Positions 26,836 through 36,182 are shown, counted from the stretch's first letter. The stretch is 64,000 nt of DNA from an uncultured Chitinophaga sp. (GCA_902168205.1 CABHOK010000003.1:434001-498000); one strand, 5' to 3'. Program-made: numbers and translations. The notes: generated from the sequence alone by a model not told the origin.

Positions 26836-27459
26836 TTAGAAATCGAGACGTGTTATTTCGTTTCGCGAAACTGAAATTCGTTTTTGAGACTCCATCTTTT
26901 TAAGCAACCGCGAAATTACTTCACGCGATGAGTTGAGATCATCTGCGATTTCCTGGTGCGTCATCGTAATCTTGTTGCTCTTGAAAGATTCAAACTGCCG
27001 TTTTAAATAAAATTCAAGTTTCTGGTCCATGGAATGAAACGCAACCTGGTCGATCACTTCCAGCAGTTCTTCAAACCGGCTGCGATACGTTTCCAAAACA
27101 AAATAGTACCATTGCCGGTGGTCGCGCATCAGTCCATCCATATACTGAATCGGAATCGCCAATGCTTTTACGGGCGACATGGCTTTTGCTTTGATAGCAC
27201 TTGTCTCATTCTTGGCGGCACAGATCATGGAAAGCGCACAGGCACTGCCTTGTTCGAGGTAGTATAAAAAGAATTCTTCGCCATCATCTCCTTCGCGGTA
27301 TAACTTTACCCGGCCATCCAGTATCAACAGCGAGTTTTTGAAATACTGTCCCGGCCGCATCAGCATGGTTCCTTCCTCGAAGTTTGTTACCTGTCCTATA
27401 GCTTCCAGGTGTGCTAACAGCTCTTCATCAAACTGCGGAAAAATGGTTTGTAGCTGCAT
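26836..27459 (-). CDS. Crp/Fnr family regulator with C-x5-C in the sensor domain
   Basis: A 207-residue transcription factor. The cyclic-nucleotide-binding-type beta roll (about residues 5-115) contains SLLILDGRVKLYREGDDGEE, but no clear cAMP-binding RxA signature. Instead GSACALSMICAAK holds Cys74 and Cys80, which fits a thiol- or sulfane-sulfur-sensing subgroup often seen near rhodanese/DUF2892 genes in Bacteroidota. The C-terminal winged helix contains TMTHQEIADDLNSSREVISR. It follows the DUF2911 gene by 7 bases. It is the obvious candidate for the palindrome at 25704-25719. Confidence 0.92.
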   Translation of the reverse strand: MQLQTIFPQFDEELLAHLEAIGQVTNFEEGTMLMRPGQYFKNSLLILDGRVKLYREGDDGEEFFLYYLEQGSACALSMICAAKNETSAIKAKAMSPVKALAIPIQYMDGLMRDHRQWYYFVLETYRSRFEELLEVIDQVAFHSMDQKLEFYLKRQFESFKSNKITMTHQEIADDLNSSREVISRLLKKMESQKRISVSRNEITRLDF

Positions 27460-27466
27460 AACCCGT

Positions 27467-28015
27467 TTATTGTTTGATGGTGAACGGAAGCGATACCAGG
27501 ATTTTTTCCCAGCGTATGGTAAGTATACCCTGCTGGTCTGATGGAGCTTTGATACCGTATACCAGTCGTTCCTGCAAGGTTGCTATATTTTGAGGAGTAA
27601 CATTTACGCGCACTACATCTTCCTTTGCATTATAGTCATCCGCAAGATGCTGATTCCAGTTGCGATTGATAATGACTGTCCACTGATCTTTACCTGGAAT
27701 GGTGAAGATGGCATATTTACCCGCGACAATGGTAGTACCGTTAATAACTATATCCCGGTTAAACTCCCACGCGGTAGCCTGATGTGCGCCCGTTACCCAG
27801 ACTTCTCCGTAAGGAACAAGACCTCCCCAGATCATACGGCCACGCACAGCTGGTGCATGGTAATGCAGCATCAGATGAGCTTGCCCTATCTGAGCATGTA
27901 CTTCTTTGGGAATACTTTTCTTCAACGTATCTGCCGGAGCGGAAGCATGGTCGTGTTGCGCCATCACTACATAGGCAAGCATACAGGCCAGCATTGTCAT
28001 CACTATTCTCATCAC
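27467..28015 (-). CDS. DUF2911 domain-containing exported protein
   Basis: A 182-residue protein with a signal peptide (VMTMLACMLAYVVMAQ) followed by a His-rich stretch (HDHASA). The DUF2911 core shows MIWGGLVPYGEVWVTGAHQA, FTIPGKDQWTVIINRNWNQH and LTIRWEKILVSLPF. The family is common in Bacteroidota and has no known activity; it is a compact beta-rich periplasmic domain. It is in a likely operon with the Crp/Fnr gene 7 bases downstream. Confidence 0.9.
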   Translation of the reverse strand: MMRIVMTMLACMLAYVVMAQHDHASAPADTLKKSIPKEVHAQIGQAHLMLHYHAPAVRGRMIWGGLVPYGEVWVTGAHQATAWEFNRDIVINGTTIVAGKYAIFTIPGKDQWTVIINRNWNQHLADDYNAKEDVVRVNVTPQNIATLQERLVYGIKAPSDQQGILTIRWEKILVSLPFTIKQ

Positions 28016-28372
28016 TTTATATTTTTAATCATTAGGACTTGTTCCGAAAGATAATACTCAAATGCAAAGAGATTTTCATTTCAATACGCCTTTTCCGTAA
28101 TTTTTATACTGCTTCAGGTATAGGACAGGAAAATAAAATCACGGTTATTGCACGTGCAAACTTGCTGTGCAACACCCCCCGTTAAAGCATGGCTGAAGAG
28201 TTTACCGGTACGATGCTAAATCTTATAGCAGGCATAAGTTTTTTAGTATATTACCTGATGTAAACTTGGTTTGCCAAAGCGGAATGAATCCACCGTCAGC
28301 TATAGCCTAACCTGTAACCTGCTGCCGGGGATGATTGACCGAAGCATAAGGTTTTACCCTCAAACCAGATGT
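28016..28372. other. 357-base divergent intergenic region
   Basis: Lies between DUF2911 (-) and the histidine kinase (+). It carries a 12-bp palindrome TTGCACGTGCAA at 28148-28159, about 130 bases from the DUF2911 start, and no clear -7 box. The kinase frame is open back to 28271, but that 34-codon extension is rich in Cys/Arg/Ser and unlike a kinase N-terminus. Confidence 0.4.
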
Positions 28373-29656
28373 ATGGTAAAGAAAATCGAATTTTTACTCG
28401 TTGGTAACCGCGGTGAGAAATCATTGTCAGATTACCGCCGGGCAGTACTTACGGGATATTGTATTCTTGTTTCGTTCACAACGGCCTTATACTATATTAT
28501 TGTTAACTGGCTCTATAATTTTAACCCGGCCGTTTATTTTTACTATATACTTATTGTTATACTGCCCATTGCCTTGTGGCTGAACAGAATGGGCAGACAC
28601 TGGTTTGCCAAAAGTGTCATCCTGTTAATCGTGAACTTTGTTGTATTTGCTTTTTCATCGCGCGAACCACCCGTGCCCTCTGCATTTTTATTTTTTATTA
28701 TGTGCAGCCTCATGGCACTTGTACTTTTCGATGCCAGGGAGAAAAAGAGTACAGCGCTGTTTCTGTCCCTGTCGGCAGGTTTGTACCTTTTGGCAAGGTT
28801 TACAGAATTCAGCCTGGTACCGCCACGCCCTATAGATTCTGAGTATCTGGTGAAAGCCTATAACAACAACCTGGTAATTGTATATTCCTTTTCGGTGCTG
28901 GCGGTATATTTTCTGGTAAAGATCAATTATACCGTAGAGGCATCGCTCGAACATCGTGAAAAACAAATACTGGAAAAGAACAAGATCCTGACAAAGACAA
29001 ACGAAGAACTGGATCGATTCATCTACAGTACATCACACGACCTGCGGGCTCCGCTCAATTCCATCGAAGGACTCCTCAACCTGAGTGAGAAGACAAACGA
29101 AGCGTACGATTTGAAAATGTACCACCAGATGATGCGTGAGCGCATACGCAAGCTCGAAAGCGTACTGGGTAATATTAGTCAATACTCTAAAAATGCCAAA
29201 CTCGAAATCGAGAAGAAACACATCAATCTGAAAGAGTATGTTAACCGGGCATTGTTTGATGTACGCTATATGGAAGCAGCCGATCGTGTTCGGGTAGATG
29301 TCGATATTCCAGATTCGGTTGTGGTTGAGACAGACCCGATGCGTCTTTCGATCATTCTCAATAATCTTATCTCGAATGCTTTTAAATATAGCGATCAAGC
29401 CAAAGAAGATCCCTATATCATCATTCGCGGGTTCCTGGCTTCATCGCGTATAACCATTATCATTTCCGATAACGGTGAAGGTATAGATGAAGATCAGCAA
29501 CCCAAAATATTCTCGATGTTCTATCGCGGAACAACACGCTCCACCGGGTCCGGTCTCGGATTATACCTGGTAAAAGAAACAGTAGAGAAACTTGGCGGCT
29601 CCATTACCTTATCGTCTATGCGGGGTCGTGGTACTACATTTACTGTGGTGCTATAG
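28373..29656 (+). CDS. Membrane-bound sensor histidine kinase
   Basis: A 427-residue kinase with about six membrane segments (residues 25-190) and no recognisable extracellular sensor, then a short coiled coil (REKQILEKNKILTKTNEELD). The dimerisation/phospho-acceptor helix reads STSHDLRAPLNSIEGLLNLS, with His as the autophosphorylation site. The ATP domain has N box NLISNAFKYSD, G1 DNGEGID and G2 GSGLGLYLVKE. No response regulator is adjacent. The in-frame extension to 28271 is rejected because ATG 28373 begins directly with MVKKIEFLLVGNRGEKS. Confidence 0.9.
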   Translation: MVKKIEFLLVGNRGEKSLSDYRRAVLTGYCILVSFTTALYYIIVNWLYNFNPAVYFYYILIVILPIALWLNRMGRHWFAKSVILLIVNFVVFAFSSREPPVPSAFLFFIMCSLMALVLFDAREKKSTALFLSLSAGLYLLARFTEFSLVPPRPIDSEYLVKAYNNNLVIVYSFSVLAVYFLVKINYTVEASLEHREKQILEKNKILTKTNEELDRFIYSTSHDLRAPLNSIEGLLNLSEKTNEAYDLKMYHQMMRERIRKLESVLGNISQYSKNAKLEIEKKHINLKEYVNRALFDVRYMEAADRVRVDVDIPDSVVVETDPMRLSIILNNLISNAFKYSDQAKEDPYIIIRGFLASSRITIIISDNGEGIDEDQQPKIFSMFYRGTTRSTGSGLGLYLVKETVEKLGGSITLSSMRGRGTTFTVVL

Positions 29657-29723
29657 CTGTGTAGCAGGTGACCATTATCGCACATTATTATTACAGATGA
29701 GTACATGATAGTCATAAGATTCG

Positions 29724-29744
29724 GTCATTCAGCTGCTGAATGAC
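29724..29744. promoter_or_regulatory. 21-bp palindrome upstream of the ABC permease gene
   Basis: GTCATTCAGC and GCTGAATGAC are perfect complements around a single T. It lies 54 bases before the permease ATG and 67 bases after the kinase stop. Length and position suit a repressor or activator operator. The regulator is not known. Confidence 0.5.
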
Positions 29745-29798
29745 ATTGGCATATTATTGGAAAGTCTGCCTGCTCATAACTATAACTCCAATTGACGT

Positions 29799-32186
29799 AT
29801 GATTCGTAACTATCTGAAAATAGCGATCCGAAATTTGACACGGAACATTGGTTATTCAATCATTAACATTGGTGGACTTGCCGTAGGTATGTCGGTAGCT
29901 ATGTTCATTGGTTTATGGGTATACGATGAGCTTACCTATAATCGTTACCACTCGCAATACAGTCGCGTGGCGCAGGTAATGCAAAGTCAGACCTTCAACA
30001 ATCATGTCTATACACAATATGCGATACCCTATCCGTTGGGAATTGAACTTGAGAAGTCGTACGGAAGTGATTTCAAATATATAGTCATGAGCTCGTGGAC
30101 GGGCGATCATATACTCAGTCATGAAGATCATAGTATTTCCAGCGTTGGTAACTATATGGATGTGGAGGCGCCACGGTTAATGGATTTGAAAATGATCAAA
30201 GGTTCACCCGATGGTCTTCGCGATCCGGCTTCCATTTTACTTTCGCAATCGGCTGCCAAAGCTGTGTTTGGGGATCAGGACCCCATCAACAAAATGATGA
30301 AGATCGATAACAGTCTCGATGTAAAAGTTACCGGTATATATGAAGACATTCCTCACAATTCTGATTGGAACGAGATCATGTTCATTGCTCCCTGGAAACT
30401 ATATTCTACTGCCGAAAACTGGGTAAAGAACGCGGAGAATGAATGGGACAATAACTCGTTTCAGCTATTTGTACAGATTGCTGATCGTGCTGATATGAAA
30501 ACAGTCAGCGATAAAATTATCAAGGCCAAGTATAACCGTGTACCTGATAGCGAGAAAATATTCAATGCTGAAACATTTCTGCACCCGATGGACAACTGGC
30601 ATTTAAAATCGAACTGGGAAAATGGTGCACAGACCGGAGGGCTTATCGAGTATGTGTGGCTCTTCGGTTGTATAGGTATTTTTGTTTTGCTGTTGGCATG
30701 TATAAATTTTATGAACCTGAGCACCGCACGTTCTGAACAGCGCGCCAAAGAGGTAGGTATTCGTAAATCGATAGGTTCGGTAAGGAAGCAACTGGTTACG
30801 CAGTTTCTGAGTGAGTCGCTGATGGTGGTTATACTCGCATTCTGCCTGACTATAATTATTGTTTCGGTATCTCTTCCGATGTTCAATAACCTCGCTGATA
30901 AAAAAATATCGCTGCCGCTCGGTAATGCAATGTTCTGGTTAATAAGTATTGCGTTTATACTGATCACCGGATTTCTCTCAGGAAGTTATCCCGCCCTATA
31001 CCTGTCATCTTTCCAACCGGTAAAAGTATTGAAAGGTACATTCCGTGCCGGACGTTATGCATCGCTTCCGCGCAAAGTATTGGTAGTAGTACAATTTACA
31101 GTATCAATAACATTGATCATCGGGACACTGGTAGTATACAGGCAAGTACAATTTACTAAAGACAGACCTGTAGGCTACGATCGCAGTGGTATCATTATGA
31201 TACAAAAGAAGTCACCGGATTTCTTTGGAAAGTTTGATGTACTTCGAAATGAATTGAAGAACAAACGCATTGTTGAAGAAATGGCAGAATCATCAAGTCC
31301 GCTTACCGGGGTATGGTCTAATAGTGGTGGTTTTGATTGGGAAGGAAAAGATCCTGAACTGCAAACTAATTTTTCTGTAATCAGAGTTACGCGCGAGTAT
31401 GGAAAAACGATAGACTGGCAGGTAAAGGAAGGACGTGATTTTTCGAGAGAGTTCTCAACGGATTCTTCTTCGATTATCGTAAATGAAGCGGCTGTGAAAT
31501 TCATGGGTATAGATGACCCGATCGGAAAAACGGTGCGCTGGGGAAGTACGCGTGAGTATAAAATTATAGGCATAGTAAAAGATATGCTGATGGAATCGCC
31601 CTTTGAACCGGTGAATCAGGCTATATATTTCAATGAAGAGAAGTATACCAACTGGATTGTGTTACGACTCAATCCGGACAGGAGCCTTCATGAGTCGCTG
31701 GCAGGTGTTGAGCAGGTATTAAAAAAATATCTGCCGCTCGTGCCTTTTGATTATAAATTTGTAGATGTTGAACATGCCAACAAGTTTGCTGATGTTGAAC
31801 GCATCGGTGCACTCTCGGGTATATTTGCTGTACTGGCTATATTTATCAGTTGCCTGGGACTGCTCGGTCTCGCATCTTTCGTAGCAGAGCAACGTACCAA
31901 AGAGATTGGCATTCGTAAGGTGTTGGGAGCTTCTGTAGCCAGCCTCTGGAGAATGCTGTCCAAAGATTTTGTTATACTTGTATCGATCTCTTGTCTCATG
32001 GCTGTGCCACTGTCCTATTACTTCACAGCCGACTGGATCGATGACTATCAATATCGGGCAGATATAGCCTGGTGGATATTTGGAGCTGCCTGTGTAGGAG
32101 CCCTGGTCATCACATTGCTCATGGTTAGCTTTCAGGCAATACGCGCGGCACTGGTAAACCCGGTTCAGTCGCTCCGGGCTGAATAA
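29799..32186 (+). CDS. MacB/FtsX-like ABC transporter permease
   Basis: A 795-residue inner-membrane protein with two FtsX-type permease domains, as is usual for the Bacteroidota long form. The N-terminus NYLKIAIRNLTRNIGYSIIN and AVGMSVAMFIGLWV form TM1, followed by a large periplasmic MacB-like domain. Three TMs at about 285-440 carry STARSEQRAKEVGIRKSIGS, and a second periplasmic domain and final TMs follow, with SFVAEQRTKEIGIRKVLGAS. No ATPase gene is adjacent, so it must pair with one elsewhere. Cargo is unknown. Confidence 0.93.
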   Translation: MIRNYLKIAIRNLTRNIGYSIINIGGLAVGMSVAMFIGLWVYDELTYNRYHSQYSRVAQVMQSQTFNNHVYTQYAIPYPLGIELEKSYGSDFKYIVMSSWTGDHILSHEDHSISSVGNYMDVEAPRLMDLKMIKGSPDGLRDPASILLSQSAAKAVFGDQDPINKMMKIDNSLDVKVTGIYEDIPHNSDWNEIMFIAPWKLYSTAENWVKNAENEWDNNSFQLFVQIADRADMKTVSDKIIKAKYNRVPDSEKIFNAETFLHPMDNWHLKSNWENGAQTGGLIEYVWLFGCIGIFVLLLACINFMNLSTARSEQRAKEVGIRKSIGSVRKQLVTQFLSESLMVVILAFCLTIIIVSVSLPMFNNLADKKISLPLGNAMFWLISIAFILITGFLSGSYPALYLSSFQPVKVLKGTFRAGRYASLPRKVLVVVQFTVSITLIIGTLVVYRQVQFTKDRPVGYDRSGIIMIQKKSPDFFGKFDVLRNELKNKRIVEEMAESSSPLTGVWSNSGGFDWEGKDPELQTNFSVIRVTREYGKTIDWQVKEGRDFSREFSTDSSSIIVNEAAVKFMGIDDPIGKTVRWGSTREYKIIGIVKDMLMESPFEPVNQAIYFNEEKYTNWIVLRLNPDRSLHESLAGVEQVLKKYLPLVPFDYKFVDVEHANKFADVERIGALSGIFAVLAIFISCLGLLGLASFVAEQRTKEIGIRKVLGASVASLWRMLSKDFVILVSISCLMAVPLSYYFTADWIDDYQYRADIAWWIFGAACVGALVITLLMVSFQAIRAALVNPVQSLRAE

Positions 32187-32200
32187 ATATATTGTGCAAC

Positions 32201-32229
32201 GCTGCGAGCTGTAACCAGCAGTTCGCAGC
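32201..32229. terminator. Hairpin between convergent genes
   Basis: GCTGCGAGCTG (32201-32211) pairs with CAGTTCGCAGC (32219-32229), with one wobble and a 7-base loop, exactly up to the stop codon of the serine hydrolase gene. No U tract on either strand, so function as a terminator is uncertain. Confidence 0.5.
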
Positions 32230-33630
32230 TTAACTTACTGCAGCCAGTATTTCTTCAACGATATCAACCATTTGTTTTTCCGGGTCAGTTCCCCAATGAC
32301 TCCCCGACATAACTATACTCAATTGTAGTTCGGGTATAATGATGATATACTGGCCGCCATATCCCCACGCAAAAAATGACGATACTGTCTTTTCTTTCCA
32401 CTGGAAATTACGAGTCCACCAGAAATAGCCATAGCCAAGCGTTGGTGTAGGGTATAAATGTGCGGTGGTGGATTCTTTTATCCAGAGAGCGGGCACAAGT
32501 TGTTGCCCGTTCCATTGCCCGTTGTTCAGGTATAGCAATCCGAATTTCATCATGTCGCGCGGACGTAAATCTATATCGCCAATAACACCCATCGGGTTGG
32601 TTTCTCCCAGGTAATATTTTTCGATACCCAACGGTTTGAGTATACGCTTCGTGAGTTCACTTTTATTGTTGAGTTTGGTTGCATGCTTCAGTACAGCATT
32701 CATCAAAGTATGATTCAGCGAATTATAGGCAAACACCGCTGCGTTTGATGTATGACGTGGCAAAGACAAGAGGTATGTGAACTGGTCTTTTTCGTTGGAT
32801 GCTATTACCAAACTGTTACGATCGTCAATATAGTCGTATGTCTGTTCATCCCACGGTATACCCGTGTTCATGGTAAGCAATTGCTCCAGGGTAATGGTTT
32901 TATTCTGCTCGTTGCACGCGAGCGATTTATAGGCGGGCAGATAGGCGCACAAGGGATCCTGTATACTCCTGATCTCCTTTCGCGCCATTGCTATACCGGT
33001 TAGCGCTGAAATTATACTCTTGGTGGCCGACTGTATATTATATATAGAGTTTTGATGGAAGCGGTAAAAATATTCTTCTGCAATCAGGTGGTTGTTGCGC
33101 GCGATCAGTACACTGTGAATATCCTTGTAGGTACCATTCGCGATATGTAGCATCAGGTTATTAATTGTATTGACGTCTACATGTTGATGAGAGGCTGAGT
33201 CAGTAAGCAATCCATCACGCATTGCCTGCGGACGCATATAGCGATAGGGCATAGTTCGAGGATGCAGCCCGGATACCGTGTCGGGATTTACAGGTATAAA
33301 TTCCAACGGATATCGCTTGTGTTTCTCGCCCGTCCAATAGCCGGTAATACGACCTGTCTCATGGTGATAAAGACCATGGTATTCGGAGAAATATTCTGCC
33401 AGCCGGAAGTATAGCGAATCGTGCCGGAAGTAAATGGTGTCTAATGGAAATTTATTAGCCTTGAAGGTTACATTGATAACTTCAGGCTGAGTGCCCTCCA
33501 TGGTAAGGTAAATATGGTAGGTGATATCCGGGAAGCGGAGCAGACCCAGGTAATGATTGACAGGAGGAACAGAGGGGCGGGCGGAACATGCTGTTACCGC
33601 CAGTAGCATACATATAAAAATGCGCTTCAT
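32230..33630 (-). CDS. Serine hydrolase (class C beta-lactamase fold) lipoprotein
   Basis: A 466-residue lipoprotein with lipobox TAC at residue 15 (FICMLLAVTACSARP). An N-terminal strand-rich region (about 25-120) has no recognised domain. The beta-lactamase-like domain follows, with nucleophile motif SxxK in YNIQSATKSIISALTG, a Tyr-type second motif in FAYNSLNHTLM, and the last motif in WGYGGQYIIIIPE. Members are esterases, peptidases or DD-carboxypeptidase-like enzymes. The substrate is unknown. Confidence 0.9.
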   Translation of the reverse strand: MKRIFICMLLAVTACSARPSVPPVNHYLGLLRFPDITYHIYLTMEGTQPEVINVTFKANKFPLDTIYFRHDSLYFRLAEYFSEYHGLYHHETGRITGYWTGEKHKRYPLEFIPVNPDTVSGLHPRTMPYRYMRPQAMRDGLLTDSASHQHVDVNTINNLMLHIANGTYKDIHSVLIARNNHLIAEEYFYRFHQNSIYNIQSATKSIISALTGIAMARKEIRSIQDPLCAYLPAYKSLACNEQNKTITLEQLLTMNTGIPWDEQTYDYIDDRNSLVIASNEKDQFTYLLSLPRHTSNAAVFAYNSLNHTLMNAVLKHATKLNNKSELTKRILKPLGIEKYYLGETNPMGVIGDIDLRPRDMMKFGLLYLNNGQWNGQQLVPALWIKESTTAHLYPTPTLGYGYFWWTRNFQWKEKTVSSFFAWGYGGQYIIIIPELQLSIVMSGSHWGTDPEKQMVDIVEEILAAVS

Positions 33631-33769
33631 ACACCAGTAAGATAGTTAATTTATGAATTGTCTCAATTTTCCTGGTTCGGGTAAAAATCAACAGCTTGAT
33701 AAATGAATCTGCGCTTGTAGCCGGCAAAGGCGACAACGCATGCTTTTTTTCTGCGATACTTAATATATA

Positions 33770-34366
33770 CTATGCACAATAAGCCTTTATCTTCGAGGGA
33801 AGCTCTTTGATTCTAGCGCTATGTAAATCTCTGACGTGTTCGATCTGCAAGGTTCCTCCGAGGATCAGCATTTCTTTATATTCAAAACGCTTTCCAAGGC
33901 GATCGTCAAGCATAACATTTTGCATACTTTGGGCTATACCGATCTCAGTTAGGAAATCGTTGGGATGGCCGGCTGTGCAAACTACAACGCCATACTTGAT
34001 AGACTTCATCTTTTGCGTGCTGTTGTTATGTCCATAGGCATATCCTATTGAATAAACTCTGTCGAACCAGCCTTTCAGTTTAGCAGGACAATCGCTCCAC
34101 CAGACCGGGTATATAAAAATGATACAATCTGACTTTTCAATTTTTTTATGCTCCGAAAGAATATCGTGAGCGATCGGCAATTCAGTTCTGGCAAATCCTT
34201 CACGTTCATACTCCTGTTCAGTCATATCAGCCTGAAAGTCCATCGCATATAGGTCTGATATATCTACATTCCAGCTCTGCGCAACGAGTTCGTTTTTCAA
34301 TTGCTCTAAAATCTGGAAGGTATAAGATTTCTTACTGGGATGGGAGTATATGATCAGGATGTTCAT
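33770..34366 (-). CDS. NAD(P)H-dependent oxidoreductase, flavodoxin-like fold
   Basis: A 198-residue quinone-reductase-like flavoprotein (NQO1/MdaB/KefF group). FMN/FAD phosphate loop MNILIIYSHPSKKSYTFQIL, then DLYAMDFQADMTEQEYE and IFIYPVWWSDCPAKLKGWFD followed by RVYSIGYAYG, the ring-binding part. It would reduce quinones by two electrons and protect against oxidative stress. Monocistronic, convergent in orientation with nothing on its left except the hydrolase gene. Confidence 0.93.
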   Translation of the reverse strand: MNILIIYSHPSKKSYTFQILEQLKNELVAQSWNVDISDLYAMDFQADMTEQEYEREGFARTELPIAHDILSEHKKIEKSDCIIFIYPVWWSDCPAKLKGWFDRVYSIGYAYGHNNSTQKMKSIKYGVVVCTAGHPNDFLTEIGIAQSMQNVMLDDRLGKRFEYKEMLILGGTLQIEHVRDLHSARIKELPSKIKAYCA

Positions 34367-34497
34367 GAAGTATTTTTGTCGCGGAGATGCCTTTGTAAAT
34401 CTATAGTATTCGGATATTTTTCGAAATTGATTTCTGAGATAAAATTTGAAGATAGATTATTTGTTGGCACCTTGTAGTTATAAAGTAGCTCATATAA

Positions 34498-35127
34498 ATG
34501 ACAAGTAGGGTAGGACTAGTTGAGCGTAATGGCCATTTGCACACAGATGGATTGAAAAATTTTATAGGACACGAAGTAAAAGTGTTGATTAAAGAATGGC
34601 CGGTTCAAAGTTACTCGGATGTACTCATTTACCTGATTGACTACATTGTACATTCCGGAGCAATTATAAGAAATGAGCAAACTATAGCGTATCATTCCTG
34701 GCTGCTCAAGTTTGTTCTTGACTCAGAATCAGAAATTCATTTATACGAGGTTAGAGGTGATGGCGAAGGATTTGTGGAAGGTGTAGACTACGCCCTGAAA
34801 GTAGTATATGAACAGATCAAGGTTTGTGAAAAATTTAATGCGACTCCACGCTTCCCAACTTTTTCTCAAATGATCGCTATATCAGATGGTGTATACGAGG
34901 GGATGCCAATAGAAGGAGTGCGCTATCCTTCACCAGAGCATATGACCGGATGGTGGTTAAGTACAGATTTATATGATGTGGATCGATCTGTAAAGCCTGT
35001 GCACTATTTTCATATTGCTTTTAAACGACCAGATTTACTAAAATACCTCGCGCTACCTTTTGGCTATAGATTTAGAGAAAATCAAAAACAGGCGATGGGT
35101 GTCTGGTTTGATAGTACGATCGAGTAA
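34498..35127 (+). CDS. Imm33-like (DUF2185-like) putative immunity protein
   Basis: A 209-residue soluble protein. Its C-terminal half has a pattern resembling the Imm33/DUF2185 immunity domain: MIAISDGVYEGMPIEGVRYP followed by GWWLSTDLYDVDRSVKPVHY and PDLLKYLALPFGYRF. The N-terminal half is unrecognised. Such proteins neutralise polymorphic toxins or sit in toxin-immunity arrays, but no toxin gene is present here. It is A+T-richer than its neighbours and next to another unknown small gene. Family call is from memory of the motif and tentative. Confidence 0.6.
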   Translation: MTSRVGLVERNGHLHTDGLKNFIGHEVKVLIKEWPVQSYSDVLIYLIDYIVHSGAIIRNEQTIAYHSWLLKFVLDSESEIHLYEVRGDGEGFVEGVDYALKVVYEQIKVCEKFNATPRFPTFSQMIAISDGVYEGMPIEGVRYPSPEHMTGWWLSTDLYDVDRSVKPVHYFHIAFKRPDLLKYLALPFGYRFRENQKQAMGVWFDSTIE

Positions 35128-35141
35128 ATGATAATGACATA

Positions 35142-35543
35142 GTGAAATTAATTTTCGACAACAGCGGCAAGGTTAAGAATCAGGAGTCAGTGTCTGAAAA
35201 AGAAATTACTGACATGATTGAGAAACTACACCCTTCTGATTTTCCTTATTTGATATTAGAAGACACGGAGAGTAATTATATCCAGTGTATGGCAGGTGAT
35301 AAAGATTTTGTTGTTGAGATCAGGATATATGATGAAAATGATTCATTCAAACACTTTGTAATTGGTAGTAAGGAAACAAGCCAGGTTTGGTATAGTATAA
35401 ATGGAGCGGTTGGTCCGGTCATGGTGTTAGGTCACGAACTTTTGAGAATTCGGGATGTGAAGAACTTATTTGTTTCTTTTTTTCTGAATAACGATGTGCC
35501 AGAAAGCTATGCGAAGAGAAACGTTACAAAGATGTTCAGGTAA
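35142..35543 (+). CDS. Hypothetical protein, 133 residues
   Basis: Not recognised. It starts with GTG 14 bases after the upstream stop (KLIFDNSGKVKNQESVSEKE), is acidic and has no signal or membrane segment. SDFPYLILEDTESNYIQCMA and VEIRIYDENDSFKHFVIGSK suggest an alpha/beta sheet protein. Its size, tight linkage with the Imm33-like gene and local A+T richness suggest it may be a second immunity-type protein. This is inference from context only. Confidence 0.65.
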   Translation: MKLIFDNSGKVKNQESVSEKEITDMIEKLHPSDFPYLILEDTESNYIQCMAGDKDFVVEIRIYDENDSFKHFVIGSKETSQVWYSINGAVGPVMVLGHELLRIRDVKNLFVSFFLNNDVPESYAKRNVTKMFR

Positions 35544-35678
35544 TTTAACCAACAGCCGGTATAACTGATTTTGTATTTGCAAAAATGCTGAGGCCTCGGT
35601 AAAAACTACGGATAAGCCATACTAAGCTTTATTATAAACTGGCGGTTCAATACGATTCCTAAAAATTAAAGAGCGCCT

Positions 35679-36066
35679 ATGAAAACCTGTTTCGAATCAG
35701 AGTTGGTTCATGTTAAATATGATCCTGACAAAAATATAATTATAGGTATATGGTTAACATCTCCTACATCCGAAGAATATAGAGAAGGATTGAACGCGGT
35801 ACTTCAGGTTTGTAAAAGATTCAGGAGCAGGAAAGGTGGTGTAGGATTGCACAGGGCTGGGAGTTATTAGTCCGGTTGACCAGGAGTGGACCATTCAGAA
35901 TTTTCACAATCCGGCACTTCAGTACGGTTACTCACAGGCTGCCATTGTTTTGCCGGCAGATATATTTACGCAGATGTCGGTAGAGTCTATGGTTGGTGAG
36001 GTTAATAATTTCAAAATCAGATATTTTGACAACATTCAAGATGCAACCGCGTGGGTGCTTCAATAA
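35679..36066 (+). pseudogene. Frameshifted STAS/SpoIIAA-like protein
   Basis: The first part (35679-about 35840) encodes MKTCFESELVHVKYDPDKN and continues to VCKRFRSRK, then the frame is lost and ends at a TAG at 35868. The next frame resumes with DCTGLGVISPVDQEWTIQNF and ends VLQ at 36066. Joined, they match a Cytophagales family of about 130 residues that resembles SpoIIAA/STAS proteins (usual run W-x-x-D followed by VISPxDQEW). The break falls in 35834-35849, where two missing bases would restore a normal KGWC(S)DC run. Either a real pseudogene or a sequencing error. Confidence 0.7.
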
Positions 36067-36153
36067 GTGTTGAAATATATTTCTAAGTGAAGACAGATAT
36101 ATACCTGAATCTGGAATATCAGCGTCCGGATAAAGGAAGGGGTCTAAAATACA

Positions 36154-36182
36154 AAAGCCCCGATCAGCAAGATCGGGGCTTT
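36154..36182 (-). terminator. ssrA terminator
   Basis: AAAGCCCCGATC (36154-36165) and GATCGGGGCTTT (36171-36182) form a perfect 12-bp stem with a 5-base loop. Read on the minus strand it follows the ssrA 3' end by 26 bases and is trailed by TTTTGTATTTT. Confidence 0.88.
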
